From: Bacillus sp. AFS041924
GTDB taxonomy: Bacteria > Bacillota > Bacilli > Bacillales > Bacillaceae_G
Reading direction: 5' to 3'
DNA: 64,000 bases
NCBI RefSeq assembly: GCF_002577195.1
Contig: NZ_NULG01000057.1
Coordinates: forward strand, 1-64,000
Every line of letters begins with the position of its first letter. The first letter of the stretch is position 1. The translations under genes were made by a program, and so were the position numbers. Under the pieces are notes generated by a model. It was not told the origin of the DNA. It saw nothing but the letters and a program-made list of their open reading frames with translations, and did not search any database. Positions 1-8,796 of the stretch are shown here, piece by piece.

Positions 1-57
1 ACCACTATAATCACACAGGAAGACTAGTTATCCTGTGTGATTATAGTGGTTTTTGTT
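1..57 (+). terminator. Perfect 20-bp hairpin terminator
   Basis: Bases 1-20 are exactly complementary to 31-50 with a 10-base loop, followed by TTTTG. It probably ends a plus-strand gene lying upstream of the window. The stem is unusually long and perfect for an intrinsic terminator. Confidence 0.75.
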
Positions 58-156
58 CTACTAGAGTAGTTCTAAGTGCAGTAACAAGGAATTGCCCTAA
101 TTGTAAGCATAATGCTGCTATGTGACATGTATGTTACACCTAATAAAACCCTGACT

Positions 157-1542
157 CTAAAGTAAGGGTTTTGGAAAATGAATAGAAAATTGTATTTTTC
201 CATCTGATAATTTCACTTCATGTTTTAATTGGTGCCGGTTTAAAATTGATTTTACGATTGCGAGTCCTAAACCTGTTCCGGTTAAATGTTTATTTCGTGA
301 AGGCTCCATAACATAAAATGGATCCCATATATTCTGAATTTGGGTAGAATCTTTAAGATTTGTTTCATTTTCTAAAATGAAAATAATTTCCTCTTTATCT
401 TCTAGAAATTGGATGTTAATTTCCCGATTATTTGTATATTTAATAGCATTACTAATTAAATTATTAAATACTTTTTCAATTTGGTCACGATCGGCTTCTA
501 TTAATAGCTGCTGTGTGGGATTATAGTCTTTTTTTAGTATTATACTATTTCGATTCAATTCTATATCAAAATCTCTCAAACAATGATCAAAAAGCTGAAT
601 TACATTTATTTGTGCTAGCTTTATTATTTCTCTTTCAATTCTTGATAACTCTAATAATTTATCGATTAATCGATTTATTTGATCTGTTTGTTTTATAATT
701 GTATCAATGTATGTTCCATCATCTATTCCATCTTTTATTCCTGCAGAATAGGCTTTGATTAAAGCTAACGGTGTTTTAAGTTCATGAGAAATATCTGAAA
801 TAAATATTTTTAAATTTGCATTTCGTTGATTTAAATCTTCATGTGCAACCTTTAGTTTGTCACTCATTTCGTTAATACTTTTAGCAAGTTCTTCTATTTC
901 ATCATTTGTTGATATTTTAGCTTTTTTAAATTCTAATTGGGCAATTTCTTTGGAAATATCTTTTAACTCTTTTAATGGATCCGTTATTTTTTTTGACCAA
1001 ATCCAAACCATTAAAATCAACAGTACTATTAAGAAAATCATAATATAAATGGTGAACTTATTAACGATTTGAACTGCATCACTTAAATAAACAATCGAAA
1101 CACCAACTACAATAAACAAATTGTCCTTTTGAATAAAATCGACTAAAAAGCTAGATTTCAATTTACCTTGGTCGTAAATTTTACTAATTCTCTTACCACT
1201 TTTTACTTCTTTTAATGTTTGATCTGTTACCCAAAATTTATTTAAGGTTACTCTTTTTTGAATCAAATTATCTCTTAATGATCCATTAAATTGATCTAAA
1301 TCTGAGCGAGTTGGTTCATATACAATCGTTACATTATATTTTTGCTCAAAATGTGTAACTGATTGTTTAAACTCATCCATTGGCATTTTGTTTAATTCAC
1401 TTGAAAGTTCATGTACTCGATTTTTCATTTGAAATAAGTAATATTTAGGTAATAAATATGAATTGATAATCAGATAGAAAATAAAAACAAAAAGAATTGA
1501 TACTGTAATTGTAACTGATATTTTTCTTCCTAATCGATTCAT
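157..1542 (-). CDS. Sensor histidine kinase
   Basis: 461-residue membrane histidine kinase that should phosphorylate the response regulator encoded just upstream. A first membrane helix (about 9-30) and a second (about 163-183) enclose an extracytoplasmic sensor region of some 130 residues. HAMP follows (about 184-236), then a HisKA helix with the phosphoacceptor His253 in 'SDISHELKTP', an N-box ('NNLISNAIKYT') and a G-box ('GTGLGLAIVKS'). Its start overlaps the end of the regulator gene by 4 bases, so the two are translationally coupled. The stimulus cannot be read from the sequence. The architecture resembles Bacillus kinases of the cell-envelope stress type, but I cannot assign a specific orthologue. 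Confidence 0.93.
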   Translation of the reverse strand: MNRLGRKISVTITVSILFVFIFYLIINSYLLPKYYLFQMKNRVHELSSELNKMPMDEFKQSVTHFEQKYNVTIVYEPTRSDLDQFNGSLRDNLIQKRVTLNKFWVTDQTLKEVKSGKRISKIYDQGKLKSSFLVDFIQKDNLFIVVGVSIVYLSDAVQIVNKFTIYIMIFLIVLLILMVWIWSKKITDPLKELKDISKEIAQLEFKKAKISTNDEIEELAKSINEMSDKLKVAHEDLNQRNANLKIFISDISHELKTPLALIKAYSAGIKDGIDDGTYIDTIIKQTDQINRLIDKLLELSRIEREIIKLAQINVIQLFDHCLRDFDIELNRNSIILKKDYNPTQQLLIEADRDQIEKVFNNLISNAIKYTNNREINIQFLEDKEEIIFILENETNLKDSTQIQNIWDPFYVMEPSRNKHLTGTGLGLAIVKSILNRHQLKHEVKLSDGKIQFSIHFPKPLL

Positions 1543-2198
1543 TTTTCTTTTATGAGACTGTATCCTAAACCTCGATGTGTTTGAATAAGATCTTCTCCTA
1601 TTTTTTCTCTTAATCTTCTTATATGTGTATCAACAGTTCGGTCATCCCCATCATAATCAATTCCCCATACATTTATTAATAAATTTTCACGTGATAAAAT
1701 GTTTCCTCGATTACGGACTAAACAACTTAATAAGTCAAATTCCTTTTTAGTTAAATTGAGATTATCATCGTTTTTATATGCTAACTTACCTTTAAAATCT
1801 ACTTTTATATTACTAACTACAATAAGATGCTCATCGTTTAATAACTTTTTAGCTCTTGTAATCAAAACGCCTGGATGAAATGGCTTCCTTACATAATCGT
1901 CAGCACCTTGTTTTAGCGCTTGTAATTCGTCTTCATCCTCACTTTTAGCAGTAAGCATTAATACTTTTGTATGTCCATTTTTCTTTATTTCTTTACACAC
2001 ATTTATCCCACTATTGTATGGCATCATCCAATCCAAAATTGCTAAATCAATTTGCTCACTATAAAATAGATCAATTGCCTGTTCCCCGTCTTCTGCTAGA
2101 AAAACATTATATCCTTCCTTTTTAAAATAAGCTTGTAAAATCTTTAACATATCTTTTTCATCATCAGCGATTAATATATTTATTTTTAATCCCTCCAC
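1539..2198 (-). CDS. OmpR-family response regulator
   Basis: 219-residue two-domain regulator. The receiver domain (about 6-118) has the acidic pair in 'ADDE', the phosphoacceptor Asp56 in 'LDWMMP', and the conserved Thr ('LTAK') and Lys ('VRKPF'). The C-terminal winged helix carries 'DRTVDTHIRRLREKIG', typical of OmpR/PhoB DNA-binding domains. It is the first gene of an operon with the overlapping kinase. The start is odd: the GTG at 2198 lies immediately before and within a strong GGAGGG, so the true start may be a non-canonical codon a few positions downstream (the family usually begins close to 'NILIADDE'). Confidence 0.93.
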   Translation of the reverse strand: MEGLKINILIADDEKDMLKILQAYFKKEGYNVFLAEDGEQAIDLFYSEQIDLAILDWMMPYNSGINVCKEIKKNGHTKVLMLTAKSEDEDELQALKQGADDYVRKPFHPGVLITRAKKLLNDEHLIVVSNIKVDFKGKLAYKNDDNLNLTKKEFDLLSCLVRNRGNILSRENLLINVWGIDYDGDDRTVDTHIRRLREKIGEDLIQTHRGLGYSLIKEK

Positions 2199-2264
2199 TA
2201 TCTTTTATATTTTGTCACTTTCATGTAACAAATAGAACTTAAGCTTGTTTCGAGGAGTGATAAC

Positions 2265-2336
2265 ATGAGGATAATTGAAATTTTAGTCAGTGCATTATTC
2301 ATTGTATTTACGCTTTATTTAGTTTCAATTCATTAA
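2265..2336 (+). CDS. 23-residue single-helix membrane peptide
   Basis: An ATG preceded by GAGGAGTG at good spacing opens a 23-codon frame. It encodes MRIIEILVSA followed by a hydrophobic stretch that ends ...SIH, almost all of it one membrane-spanning helix. It lies between the divergent two-component genes and the metallophosphatase, 20 bases ahead of the latter, so it may be co-transcribed with it. No function can be assigned; the strong ribosome binding site is the main support for expression. Confidence 0.5.
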   Translation: MRIIEILVSALFIVFTLYLVSIH

Positions 2337-2355
2337 TAAAAGGTAGGTAATCGTT

Positions 2356-3225
2356 ATGAACTATAACATATTTCGAAAGCTAATTAGAAGTTTAATAGTT
2401 TTTACTTTGATATTATTAATTTTTCCAATAATGATATATAGTTATTCAAAAAATATCGAACCAAAAATGTTAGATTTAAATCATGTGACTATTTCTTCTA
2501 AATCCGTTTCAAATGAGATGAATGGACTAAAGATTGTTCAAATTAGTGATAGCCATTTAGGTACTTATTTTTCATTAAAGCAATTACAAAATATTGTCGC
2601 TAAAATTAATAAACAAAATCCAGATATAATTGTGTTTACCGGAGATTTAATTGATAATAGTGCTCTATACGATAAAATAGACCAAATCCCTTCTGTACTT
2701 CACCAATTAAAGGCAAAACATGGTAAATATGCTATTTACGGTAATCATGACGTTGGTGGTGCTGGGAAGAGGATTACTTCATCTGTATTGATTAATTCTG
2801 GTTTCACAATTTTAGAAAATAAACAGATTGAAATAAACTTGGACGAACATAGTAAGTTAAATATTATTGGATTGGATGACTACCTTTTAGGCAGACCTAA
2901 CCCGTCTGAAGCATTCAAGAATGTACAAAACAATGCGTTTAACCTATTACTAGTACATGAACCTGATGTAGCAGATCGACTAAAAGAGTATCCAATTGAC
3001 TTACAGCTATCAGGACATAGCCATGGTGGCCAAATAAAACTACCATTTCACGAAGCAATCTATACTCCACCACTAGCGAAAATTTATACTGAAGGGTTGT
3101 ATGAATTAAAGAATCATCTAAAACCAATGTCATTATACGTGAATCGTGGCATTGGTACTACGAGACTTCCATTTCGACTTTTTAGTGTCCCAGAAATATC
3201 TGTATTTACTTTAACGAACAAATGA
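2356..3225 (+). CDS. Membrane-anchored metallophosphoesterase (YkuE/YkoQ-like)
   Basis: 289 residues. An N-terminal membrane helix (about 10-30) is followed by a calcineurin-like phosphoesterase domain. The metal ligands appear in order as 'ISDSHLG', 'GDLIDN', 'GNHD' and 'GHSHGGQ', so the dinuclear metal site looks complete. The arrangement matches Bacillus YkuE/YkoQ-type proteins, which act on lipid or phosphate-ester substrates outside the membrane in characterised relatives; the substrate here is unknown. The gene is closed by a clear hairpin terminator. Confidence 0.85.
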   Translation: MNYNIFRKLIRSLIVFTLILLIFPIMIYSYSKNIEPKMLDLNHVTISSKSVSNEMNGLKIVQISDSHLGTYFSLKQLQNIVAKINKQNPDIIVFTGDLIDNSALYDKIDQIPSVLHQLKAKHGKYAIYGNHDVGGAGKRITSSVLINSGFTILENKQIEINLDEHSKLNIIGLDDYLLGRPNPSEAFKNVQNNAFNLLLVHEPDVADRLKEYPIDLQLSGHSHGGQIKLPFHEAIYTPPLAKIYTEGLYELKNHLKPMSLYVNRGIGTTRLPFRLFSVPEISVFTLTNK

Positions 3226-3230
3226 TAAAT

Positions 3231-3267
3231 CCCGCAAGGTTATATTTGGATCCTTGCGGGTTTACTT
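3231..3267 (+). terminator. Intrinsic terminator after metallophosphoesterase
   Basis: CCCGCAAGG (3231-3239) pairs with CCTTGCGGG (3252-3260), followed by TTTACTT. It sits 5 bases after the stop of the upstream gene. Confidence 0.8.
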
Positions 3268-3305
3268 ATTAATTTTAGATTGAATTTAGCCGATATCAGA
3301 ACAGT

Positions 3306-3617
3306 TTAAGACATTGGACTAAAATCCTTCCAAATTGTCACTGATAAAAGTTCATGGGTTAGATCATCACTAAACCATGTTTCATTCCATTCATCTTGAC
3401 TTCTCTCAAATTTTGTTCTTTCCTCATATTCTTCAACATTTCTATATTTAATAAATAAATTAATGTAATAAAATTGATCATCTTCTCTTTGCATAAAATT
3501 CATTCCAATATTTGACGGCTCTGATTGAAATTTTGATGATGCTGATTTTTTTAATCTTGCTTTAAAGTCCTCTAAATATTTTTTTTCAAGCTTATACTCA
3601 AACAAGACGGTAATCAT
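3306..3617 (-). CDS. Small protein, possible dimeric alpha-beta barrel
   Basis: 103 residues, soluble, no membrane segment. The pattern of a basic N-terminal strand, a helix and 'YYINLFIKYRNVEEYEE' suggests a ferredoxin-like dimeric alpha-beta barrel (antibiotic-monooxygenase or MFS_ABM-like), but this is inferred from the fold pattern, not from a specific motif. The ATG is preceded only by a weak GGTTG. It stands alone between convergent genes. The function is unknown. Confidence 0.6.
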   Translation of the reverse strand: MITVLFEYKLEKKYLEDFKARLKKSASSKFQSEPSNIGMNFMQREDDQFYYINLFIKYRNVEEYEERTKFERSQDEWNETWFSDDLTHELLSVTIWKDFSPMS

Positions 3618-3762
3618 TTTTTCAACCCATTTCTATCAATCATTATTTTTTAACTAAAGACTAGTATAAGTAGTTGATTTCTAATTTATACTTTCTAACA
3701 ATTCATACATAATGGATTAATTTGAGTGGATAATATGAAAAAAATGGAAAATTCTACATGAG

Positions 3763-4254
3763 GTGCATATGGAAGAGTTAACATCACAGAATCCAGCCGA
3801 TAATTTAACAACTCTAATTTGGAAATTATCAATTGGTTCTACTTTAGCATGGGAAATCTCAAAGTTTTTTGGTTCTGATCATCCATACTTAGGGCCGGTC
3901 TCTCTAATACTAACGATCCAATCAACAATGGACAAAACAATTAGTCTATCTTTGAAACGAGTAATTGGAACAATGATCGGAATTGGAGTTACAGTAATAA
4001 TTGCGAGTTATCTAAAAGTTACCGGCTTGAACTTAGGGCTATTAATCCTGATTGGTTCTTATATTGCTAAATACTTAAACTTAGATAAAAAAGTACTTCA
4101 CCAGGTTGCTTTAACAATTCTTTTTGTATTTGCATTTGAACACCAATCAAAAGACTATGCAATGGATCGAATGAGAGATACTCTTGTAGGTGTTTTAGTT
4201 GCTAGTTTAATACAGTTCATTTGGTCTTCAATAACCTCAAGAAAAAGAAATTGA
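3763..4254 (+). CDS. FUSC/aromatic-acid-exporter-like membrane protein
   Basis: 163 residues with about four hydrophobic helices. The N-terminal part includes 'GSDHPYLGPVSLILTIQ' and 'SLSLKRVIGTMIGIG', the pattern of the FUSC / ArAE_1 membrane domain that in larger relatives exports aromatic acids. This protein lacks the long cytoplasmic C-terminal domain of full-length members. The start is either GTG at 3763 or ATG at 3769; AGGTG overlaps this point, so the choice is uncertain. A hairpin terminator follows. Confidence 0.72.
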   Translation: MHMEELTSQNPADNLTTLIWKLSIGSTLAWEISKFFGSDHPYLGPVSLILTIQSTMDKTISLSLKRVIGTMIGIGVTVIIASYLKVTGLNLGLLILIGSYIAKYLNLDKKVLHQVALTILFVFAFEHQSKDYAMDRMRDTLVGVLVASLIQFIWSSITSRKRN

Positions 4255-4289
4255 TTTAGGTCAAATTGAACATCTTAGTCCTTAATTTT

Positions 4290-4335
4290 AAAGAGGATTA
4301 ACTTAGAATAATGCCTAAGTCAACCCTCTTTATTT
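4290..4335 (+). terminator. Intrinsic terminator
   Basis: AAGAGGATTAACTTA pairs imperfectly with TAAGTCAACCCTCTT across a short loop, followed by TATTTT. It separates the convergent FUSC-like and VOC genes and may work in both directions. Confidence 0.65.
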
Positions 4336-4370
4336 TAAGGCTTATTCTGAAAACTTAACTTCTTTGGATA

Positions 4371-4754
4371 TTATCCCTCAATATTTTCATAAAATACAAT
4401 TCGATTACCGAATGGATCCCCAATGCGAACCTCGCGAGTATTCCAAGGAGTTTTTTCAATCCCAGGACGTGCATATTTGTAGTTCTTCGATAGTAGCTTG
4501 GAGTGAAGTAATTCTAAATTTTCTACCTCGATCCTAATAGCACCTCCTGGACTACAATCTCCATGGTGTTCAGAAAGATGAATAATACAATCGCTAAATG
4601 ATATTTGCATGTATAAAGGTAGATCATCTTCAAATCTATGCTCCCAATCGATTTCAAATTCTAAAAATGTTATGTAAAATTCTTTTGCCTTAACTTCATC
4701 GAATATACGTAATATTGGCGTTGGACTTTTCATTGTTATTTTTGATTTGCTCAT
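4371..4754 (-). CDS. VOC-family (glyoxalase/bleomycin-resistance fold) protein
   Basis: 127 residues from the ATG at 4754, chosen because AAAAGGTG lies 9 bases upstream; the longer in-frame GTG start falls inside that site. The sequence 'PTPILRIFDEVKAKEFYI', an internal 'IHLSEHHGD' and a terminal 'IGDPFGNRIVFYE' match the paired beta-alpha-beta repeats of the vicinal oxygen chelate superfamily, closest to bleomycin-binding proteins. These bind or modify small molecules; the ligand here is unknown. Confidence 0.8.
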   Translation of the reverse strand: MSKSKITMKSPTPILRIFDEVKAKEFYITFLEFEIDWEHRFEDDLPLYMQISFSDCIIHLSEHHGDCSPGGAIRIEVENLELLHSKLLSKNYKYARPGIEKTPWNTREVRIGDPFGNRIVFYENIEG

Positions 4755-5345
4755 TGAATACATCACCTTTTCTTATTTTATTTTGAGCTCTATTAATTTT
4801 TTATTTCAGATACAAAAGATTACTTAAAGAATCTTTTTTCAAATTGAACACCACTTGTTACAAACAATCCTGAAAGCAAAATAACCAATCGTAAGATGAT
4901 CATCTTGTATCTAAAAGAGATTTCCCCACCCTATCTGAATTCCATACTATTCTAAAATACATTGATGAAATATTTAGATTAAGTTTTCAATTTTTAAATA
5001 TAAATTTATTATTGCTAGTTAACTATTTCAACATTTTATACAAAACTACCTTTTTCACCTATCCTTACTTTATTCATAATTAAAACCATAATTAAAATCA
5101 TGAATTTGCTATACAAATGAATTAACTAGTTATTTAAGAAGTGGAAAATTCTATGTTTCTAAACTTAAAAAGAATAGTACGAAAAGGGATGATTTGTGCA
5201 TGAAAGTTCAAATCACCCTCTAATTAAATTCAATTTGACTTTTTAAATGTCATTATTTTTACGAAATTATACAAGTTCTGTCGAATACATATATTTACAG
5301 GTTCCAATTTTTCAAGTCAAATCATCCAGGAAAGTAGGTTTGTAT
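4755..5345. other. A+T-rich intergenic region
   Basis: About 590 bases without a convincing gene. A reading frame entering from 5247 is only the upstream extension of the lipoprotein gene, whose real start is at 5346. The only structure is an inverted repeat at 5185-5219, listed separately. Confidence 0.6.
5185..5219. repeat. Inverted repeat upstream of lipoprotein gene
   Basis: AGGGATGATTTG (5185-5196) can pair with CAAATCACCCT (5209-5219) with one bulged base. No T-run follows, so it is either a weak terminator or a regulatory hairpin in the leader of the lipoprotein mRNA. Confidence 0.4.
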
Positions 5346-6077
5346 ATGAAAAAGTGGCTTGTATGTTTTACTTTGGTTTGGTTTATAATCGTCCTTGGTG
5401 CATGTAATAAAGAGCTCACAAAAAAAGAAGTAATTGCTAAAGTTGAAGATCATGCACACGAAGTTGAGGATTACCATGCTGTTATTAAATTAGGAGTAGA
5501 AATTGTAGACAATTCATCGGATAAAACACTGCAGTCATCTAAAGCCATACTCACTACTGATTTGAACGAAAAGAATTTGGAAGGTTACGGACTTGTTGAG
5601 TCAAATTCAAATGGAATTTCAACCAATTCTGAGTATTATTTTACAAAAGAAAACACCTTTATAAACCAAAATAATCAGGGTTGGCAGGTAGTACCGAATC
5701 AAGATCAGATCATACAAGATAATACTTTCTATAAAAATGTCTTTCATATTATACCGAAGATTGCAGATAAATTAGTAATGACAAAACAGGCAGATTCATA
5801 TGTCTTTACTTTTAAAGGAAAAGATTTAGACGTCTATCGGGCATTTGAAGATCCTTATTCAGTTAAGTTTGTTGGGGTTGAACCAGAAGATGTTCAACAA
5901 GATATCACGATTGTAATCAATTCAAAAACTTTTTATATTGAAAAACTGACAAACACTTTAAAAGGTCAAAAAGACAATATTTCTATCACAATCAATATTA
6001 ATCACGTCTATAAAAAAATGAATGATATTGAAAAACTTAAAATTCCTAAGAAAGTAATCGATGAAGCCAATTTCTAA
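5346..6077 (+). CDS. Lipoprotein, LolA-like/GerS-like
   Basis: 243 residues. The start at 5346 (MKKWLVCF...) is chosen because AGGAAAG and GTAGGT lie just upstream and it gives a proper lipoprotein signal ending in 'VLGAC'. The mature part alternates beta-strand segments with 'EDYHAVIKLGVEI' near the start and 'DITIVINSKTFYIEKL' near the end, a pattern seen in LolA-fold outer-surface lipoproteins such as GerS and DUF6612-type proteins of sporeformers. This is a fold-level suggestion. It is followed directly by a terminator and is likely a single-gene unit. Confidence 0.7.
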   Translation: MKKWLVCFTLVWFIIVLGACNKELTKKEVIAKVEDHAHEVEDYHAVIKLGVEIVDNSSDKTLQSSKAILTTDLNEKNLEGYGLVESNSNGISTNSEYYFTKENTFINQNNQGWQVVPNQDQIIQDNTFYKNVFHIIPKIADKLVMTKQADSYVFTFKGKDLDVYRAFEDPYSVKFVGVEPEDVQQDITIVINSKTFYIEKLTNTLKGQKDNISITININHVYKKMNDIEKLKIPKKVIDEANF

Positions 6078-6082
6078 GAATC

Positions 6083-6119
6083 AAAAGGTTCCATAAGCAG
6101 GCTCTTGGAACCTTTTCTT
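6083..6119 (+). terminator. Intrinsic terminator after lipoprotein
   Basis: AAAAGGTTCCA pairs with TGGAACCTTTT over a 12-base loop, 6 bases after the stop codon, and is followed by CTTG. Confidence 0.8.
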
Positions 6120-6297
6120 GAAAATGTATTTATCTAGTTCAATAACATGTTCTACTAGTAGTGAATTTGTTGCGTTTAATTGATTCTTTTAATCAATTTT
6201 TCAATTGTTTTAGTTGAATAAATTAATTAGTATTCAAAAAAAACTGATTTTTGAACGACTATCACACATAATTTTAAAAATTGACTATTAATCCTCT

Positions 6298-6822
6298 TTA
6301 TCTTATTGAATCAATAATCCTTTGAATTACTTTCATACTTTCAATGTCCTTTGGTCGAAGCTTACGTCCTGTACCTTTTTCATATATCTTTTTTTCTTCG
6401 AGTAACTGGTTTGGGTTTAGGACGCTAATCGAAATACCTTTTAAAATATAGTTCTTCAATGGTAAGGCATCTTTCCTCCATTCCCACTCTGGAAAACCAT
6501 TGGCAATGATTTTACCTTCTTCCGATACGATTACAAAAACAAAACTCACATCAATATCGTTCTTTAGGAAATCTGTTTGTAGTTGACTAACAGGTATTTT
6601 CTTGAAACCAGCACTAACCAATGCATGTTCTATTGCATCCCTATATTGAATTAAAGTGACAAGATCAATATCTGAATGTTCGCGAGTAACTTGTCCGAGA
6701 AGAAAATCAATTGCCCAACCTCCTCGTAACCATATTTGAATATCTCGAGCTTTGCATATTTCATTTATTTCACGGAGTACATTTAGTTGTTTCTCTAGTA
6801 AACTAGTTTCATTATTGTCCAA
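6298..6822 (-). CDS. Nucleotidyltransferase, ANT(2'')/Lnu-like
   Basis: About 174 residues from a TTG at 6822, which has AAAGGTG nine bases upstream; a GTG at 6834 lies inside that site. The motif 'RGGWAIDFLLG' followed by 'HSDIDL' is the pol-beta-like active site (GG...DxD) of aminoglycoside and lincosamide nucleotidyltransferases. Later 'NDIDVSFVFV' supplies the third acidic residue region. Chromosomal Bacillus proteins of this group are often annotated as LinB/ANT2-like without proven drug resistance, so activity on an antibiotic is not implied. Confidence 0.8.
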   Translation of the reverse strand: MDNNETSLLEKQLNVLREINEICKARDIQIWLRGGWAIDFLLGQVTREHSDIDLVTLIQYRDAIEHALVSAGFKKIPVSQLQTDFLKNDIDVSFVFVIVSEEGKIIANGFPEWEWRKDALPLKNYILKGISISVLNPNQLLEEKKIYEKGTGRKLRPKDIESMKVIQRIIDSIR

Positions 6823-7070
6823 ATTACACCACACCTTTTTTACTGTTAATAATAAGTTTCGCTCTTAATGGATTCAAACCTTCTTTAACTAAGTATGGGG
6901 TAATTTATTATCCAAAAAAAACCATTAACTTCGTCTATTAATTACAACGATAATTACGTCGTTATTTGTATTCACAATACTACTTGTATTATTAATTTCT
7001 TGTGTTTAATTGTCTTTTATCTTAATTCTTGTTCATCTAAATCTATTCCTTTTTAAATAAGAATAAATAA

Positions 7071-7096
7071 AGGTTGTCTAATTAGACAGCCTCTTT
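7071..7096 (-). terminator. Intrinsic terminator of SulP gene
   Basis: AGGTTGTCT (7071-7079) pairs with AGACAGCCT (7084-7092). Read on the minus strand it follows the SulP gene and is trailed by TTTATTTATT. The remaining bases of the 6823-7146 gap are A+T-rich and hold nothing else I can identify. Confidence 0.65.
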
Positions 7097-7146
7097 TTCA
7101 GATCAAAAATCACCATTCATAAAGACAAAATTAAAAGGCTTCTTCA

Positions 7147-8634
7147 TTACGAAGAAACCCTTTCTTGATGTCCCATATTTTGATTTATTCCGTTTGGTTT
7201 ATTAAATACAGCTATTGAATCAACGATCGATTTGCTTGCTGCATTTAAACCAATTATGTTAGTTTTTATATTATTTTCGTGGAATTTAATCACTAGTTTA
7301 TCAATAGCAGCTACACCAGATTCATCCCATATATGAGCTTTTGATAAATCTACATCAACAATTTTCACTTGTTCTTTAAAATTAAATGCTGCTACAAAAT
7401 CAGTAACAGATGCAAAAAACAATTGACCTTCTACCTTATAAACTCGCTTATTTAAATCAATTTGAGATGTTACTTTTACTTTGGAGATTTTAAAAGCAAA
7501 GAAAACAGCGCTTAATACAATTCCGATAATTACACCAATTGCTAAGTTGTGCGTTGATACTACTGCTACAACCGTTACAACTAATACAATTGCATCGGTT
7601 TTAGGTAATTTGTGTAATGTTTTTATAGATGTCCAATCGAATGTGCTTATTGATACCATGAACATTACAGAAACTAATGCAGCTAATGGTATTTGGACGA
7701 CTAATTTATTTAAAACAATAATTAAAAACATTAAAAATGAACCAGCGACAAAAGTAGATAATCTACTACGACCACCTGATTTCACATTAATGACAGATTG
7801 CCCAATCATTGCACATCCAGCCATTCCACCGAATAACCCATTAACTATATTTGCAATACCTTGACCTTTTGATTCCTTATTTTTATTACTTGTTGTATCT
7901 GTCAAATCATCAAGTAGTTGAGCTGTTAATAACGATTCAATTAAGCCAACTAACGCTAATGAAACAGCATAAGGAAAAATAATCTGAAGTGTTTCAAAAT
8001 TAAAAGGCACATTTGGTAAGATGAAACTTGGGAGTGATCCTGAAATATTCCCCATGTCTCCAACTTTATTAACGTCACTACCAGTAAAAATTGCAATCAT
8101 ACTAATCACAATGATTGCGACTAAAGGTGCAGGGATTACCTTTGTAAGTCTAGGAAACGTATAAATTATTATTAAACCACCAATAACCATCGCATACATT
8201 TGCCATGATTGACCAACAAAATAAGGTAATTGCGCCATAAAAATTAAGATTGCTAAAGAATTAACAAACCCCGTCATAACTGACTTTGGAATAAACTTAA
8301 CCAATTTACCAATTCCTAGAAATCCTAGTATTAACTGAATAATTCCAGTTAAAATAGTTGCAGCAAGCATATACTCAATTCCATGTTTTTTCACTAAGCC
8401 AGCTAGCACTAAAGCCATTGCACCAGTTGCAGCCGAAATCATACCTGGGCGACCTCCAACAAATGAAATGACAACAGCAATACAGAAAGAAGCATATAAC
8501 CCAATCATCGGATCGACACCAGCAATAATTGAAAATCCGATTGCTTCAGGAATAAGAGCTAATGCAACAACAATCCCCGCTAAAACATCCGCTCTACTAT
8601 TTGAAAACCATTCTTTTCTTATTTTATTTACCAA
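7147..8634 (-). CDS. SulP-family anion transporter with STAS domain
   Basis: 495 residues from a TTG start (8634) preceded by GAGGTG. The transmembrane part has the SulP opening '[19 protein letters not shown]', a '[14 protein letters not shown]' segment and '[20 protein letters not shown]', all diagnostic of SulP permeases. A C-terminal STAS domain (about 390-485) contains '[20 protein letters not shown]', though the Ser/Thr phosphorylation position is not obvious. Family members move sulfate, bicarbonate or other anions. Fairly unlike the second SulP at 19514-21289, so not a recent duplicate. Confidence 0.9.
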   Translation of the reverse strand: MVNKIRKEWFSNSRADVLAGIVVALALIPEAIGFSIIAGVDPMIGLYASFCIAVVISFVGGRPGMISAATGAMALVLAGLVKKHGIEYMLAATILTGIIQLILGFLGIGKLVKFIPKSVMTGFVNSLAILIFMAQLPYFVGQSWQMYAMVIGGLIIIYTFPRLTKVIPAPLVAIIVISMIAIFTGSDVNKVGDMGNISGSLPSFILPNVPFNFETLQIIFPYAVSLALVGLIESLLTAQLLDDLTDTTSNKNKESKGQGIANIVNGLFGGMAGCAMIGQSVINVKSGGRSRLSTFVAGSFLMFLIIVLNKLVVQIPLAALVSVMFMVSISTFDWTSIKTLHKLPKTDAIVLVVTVVAVVSTHNLAIGVIIGIVLSAVFFAFKISKVKVTSQIDLNKRVYKVEGQLFFASVTDFVAAFNFKEQVKIVDVDLSKAHIWDESGVAAIDKLVIKFHENNIKTNIIGLNAASKSIVDSIAVFNKPNGINQNMGHQERVSS

Positions 8635-8722
8635 CTAACTTTCACCTCAAATACCATTTATTGACTTTTAACTCTCATAAAAGTCGCGACTGAACACTAA
8701 AAATTAGTCTACCATCTTCTTT

Positions 8723-8745
8723 CCCAAAAAGGAACCTTTTTTGGG
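8723..8745. repeat. Palindrome between divergent genes
   Basis: CCCAAAAAGG, AA, then CCTTTTTTGGG form a near-perfect inverted repeat midway between the divergent SulP gene and the recombinase-like gene. It could be an operator for the HTH protein encoded at 8797 or a hairpin in one of the transcripts. Confidence 0.45.
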
Positions 8746-8796
8746 CATATTATATGTTATGATAATGTAAACCCCTTAACAGTTAGGAGATAATAT

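Noticed and set aside
4755-5345. Longer start for the lipoprotein at 5247
   Set aside because: It would put about 33 residues before the signal peptide, and a proper ribosome binding site is present at 5346.
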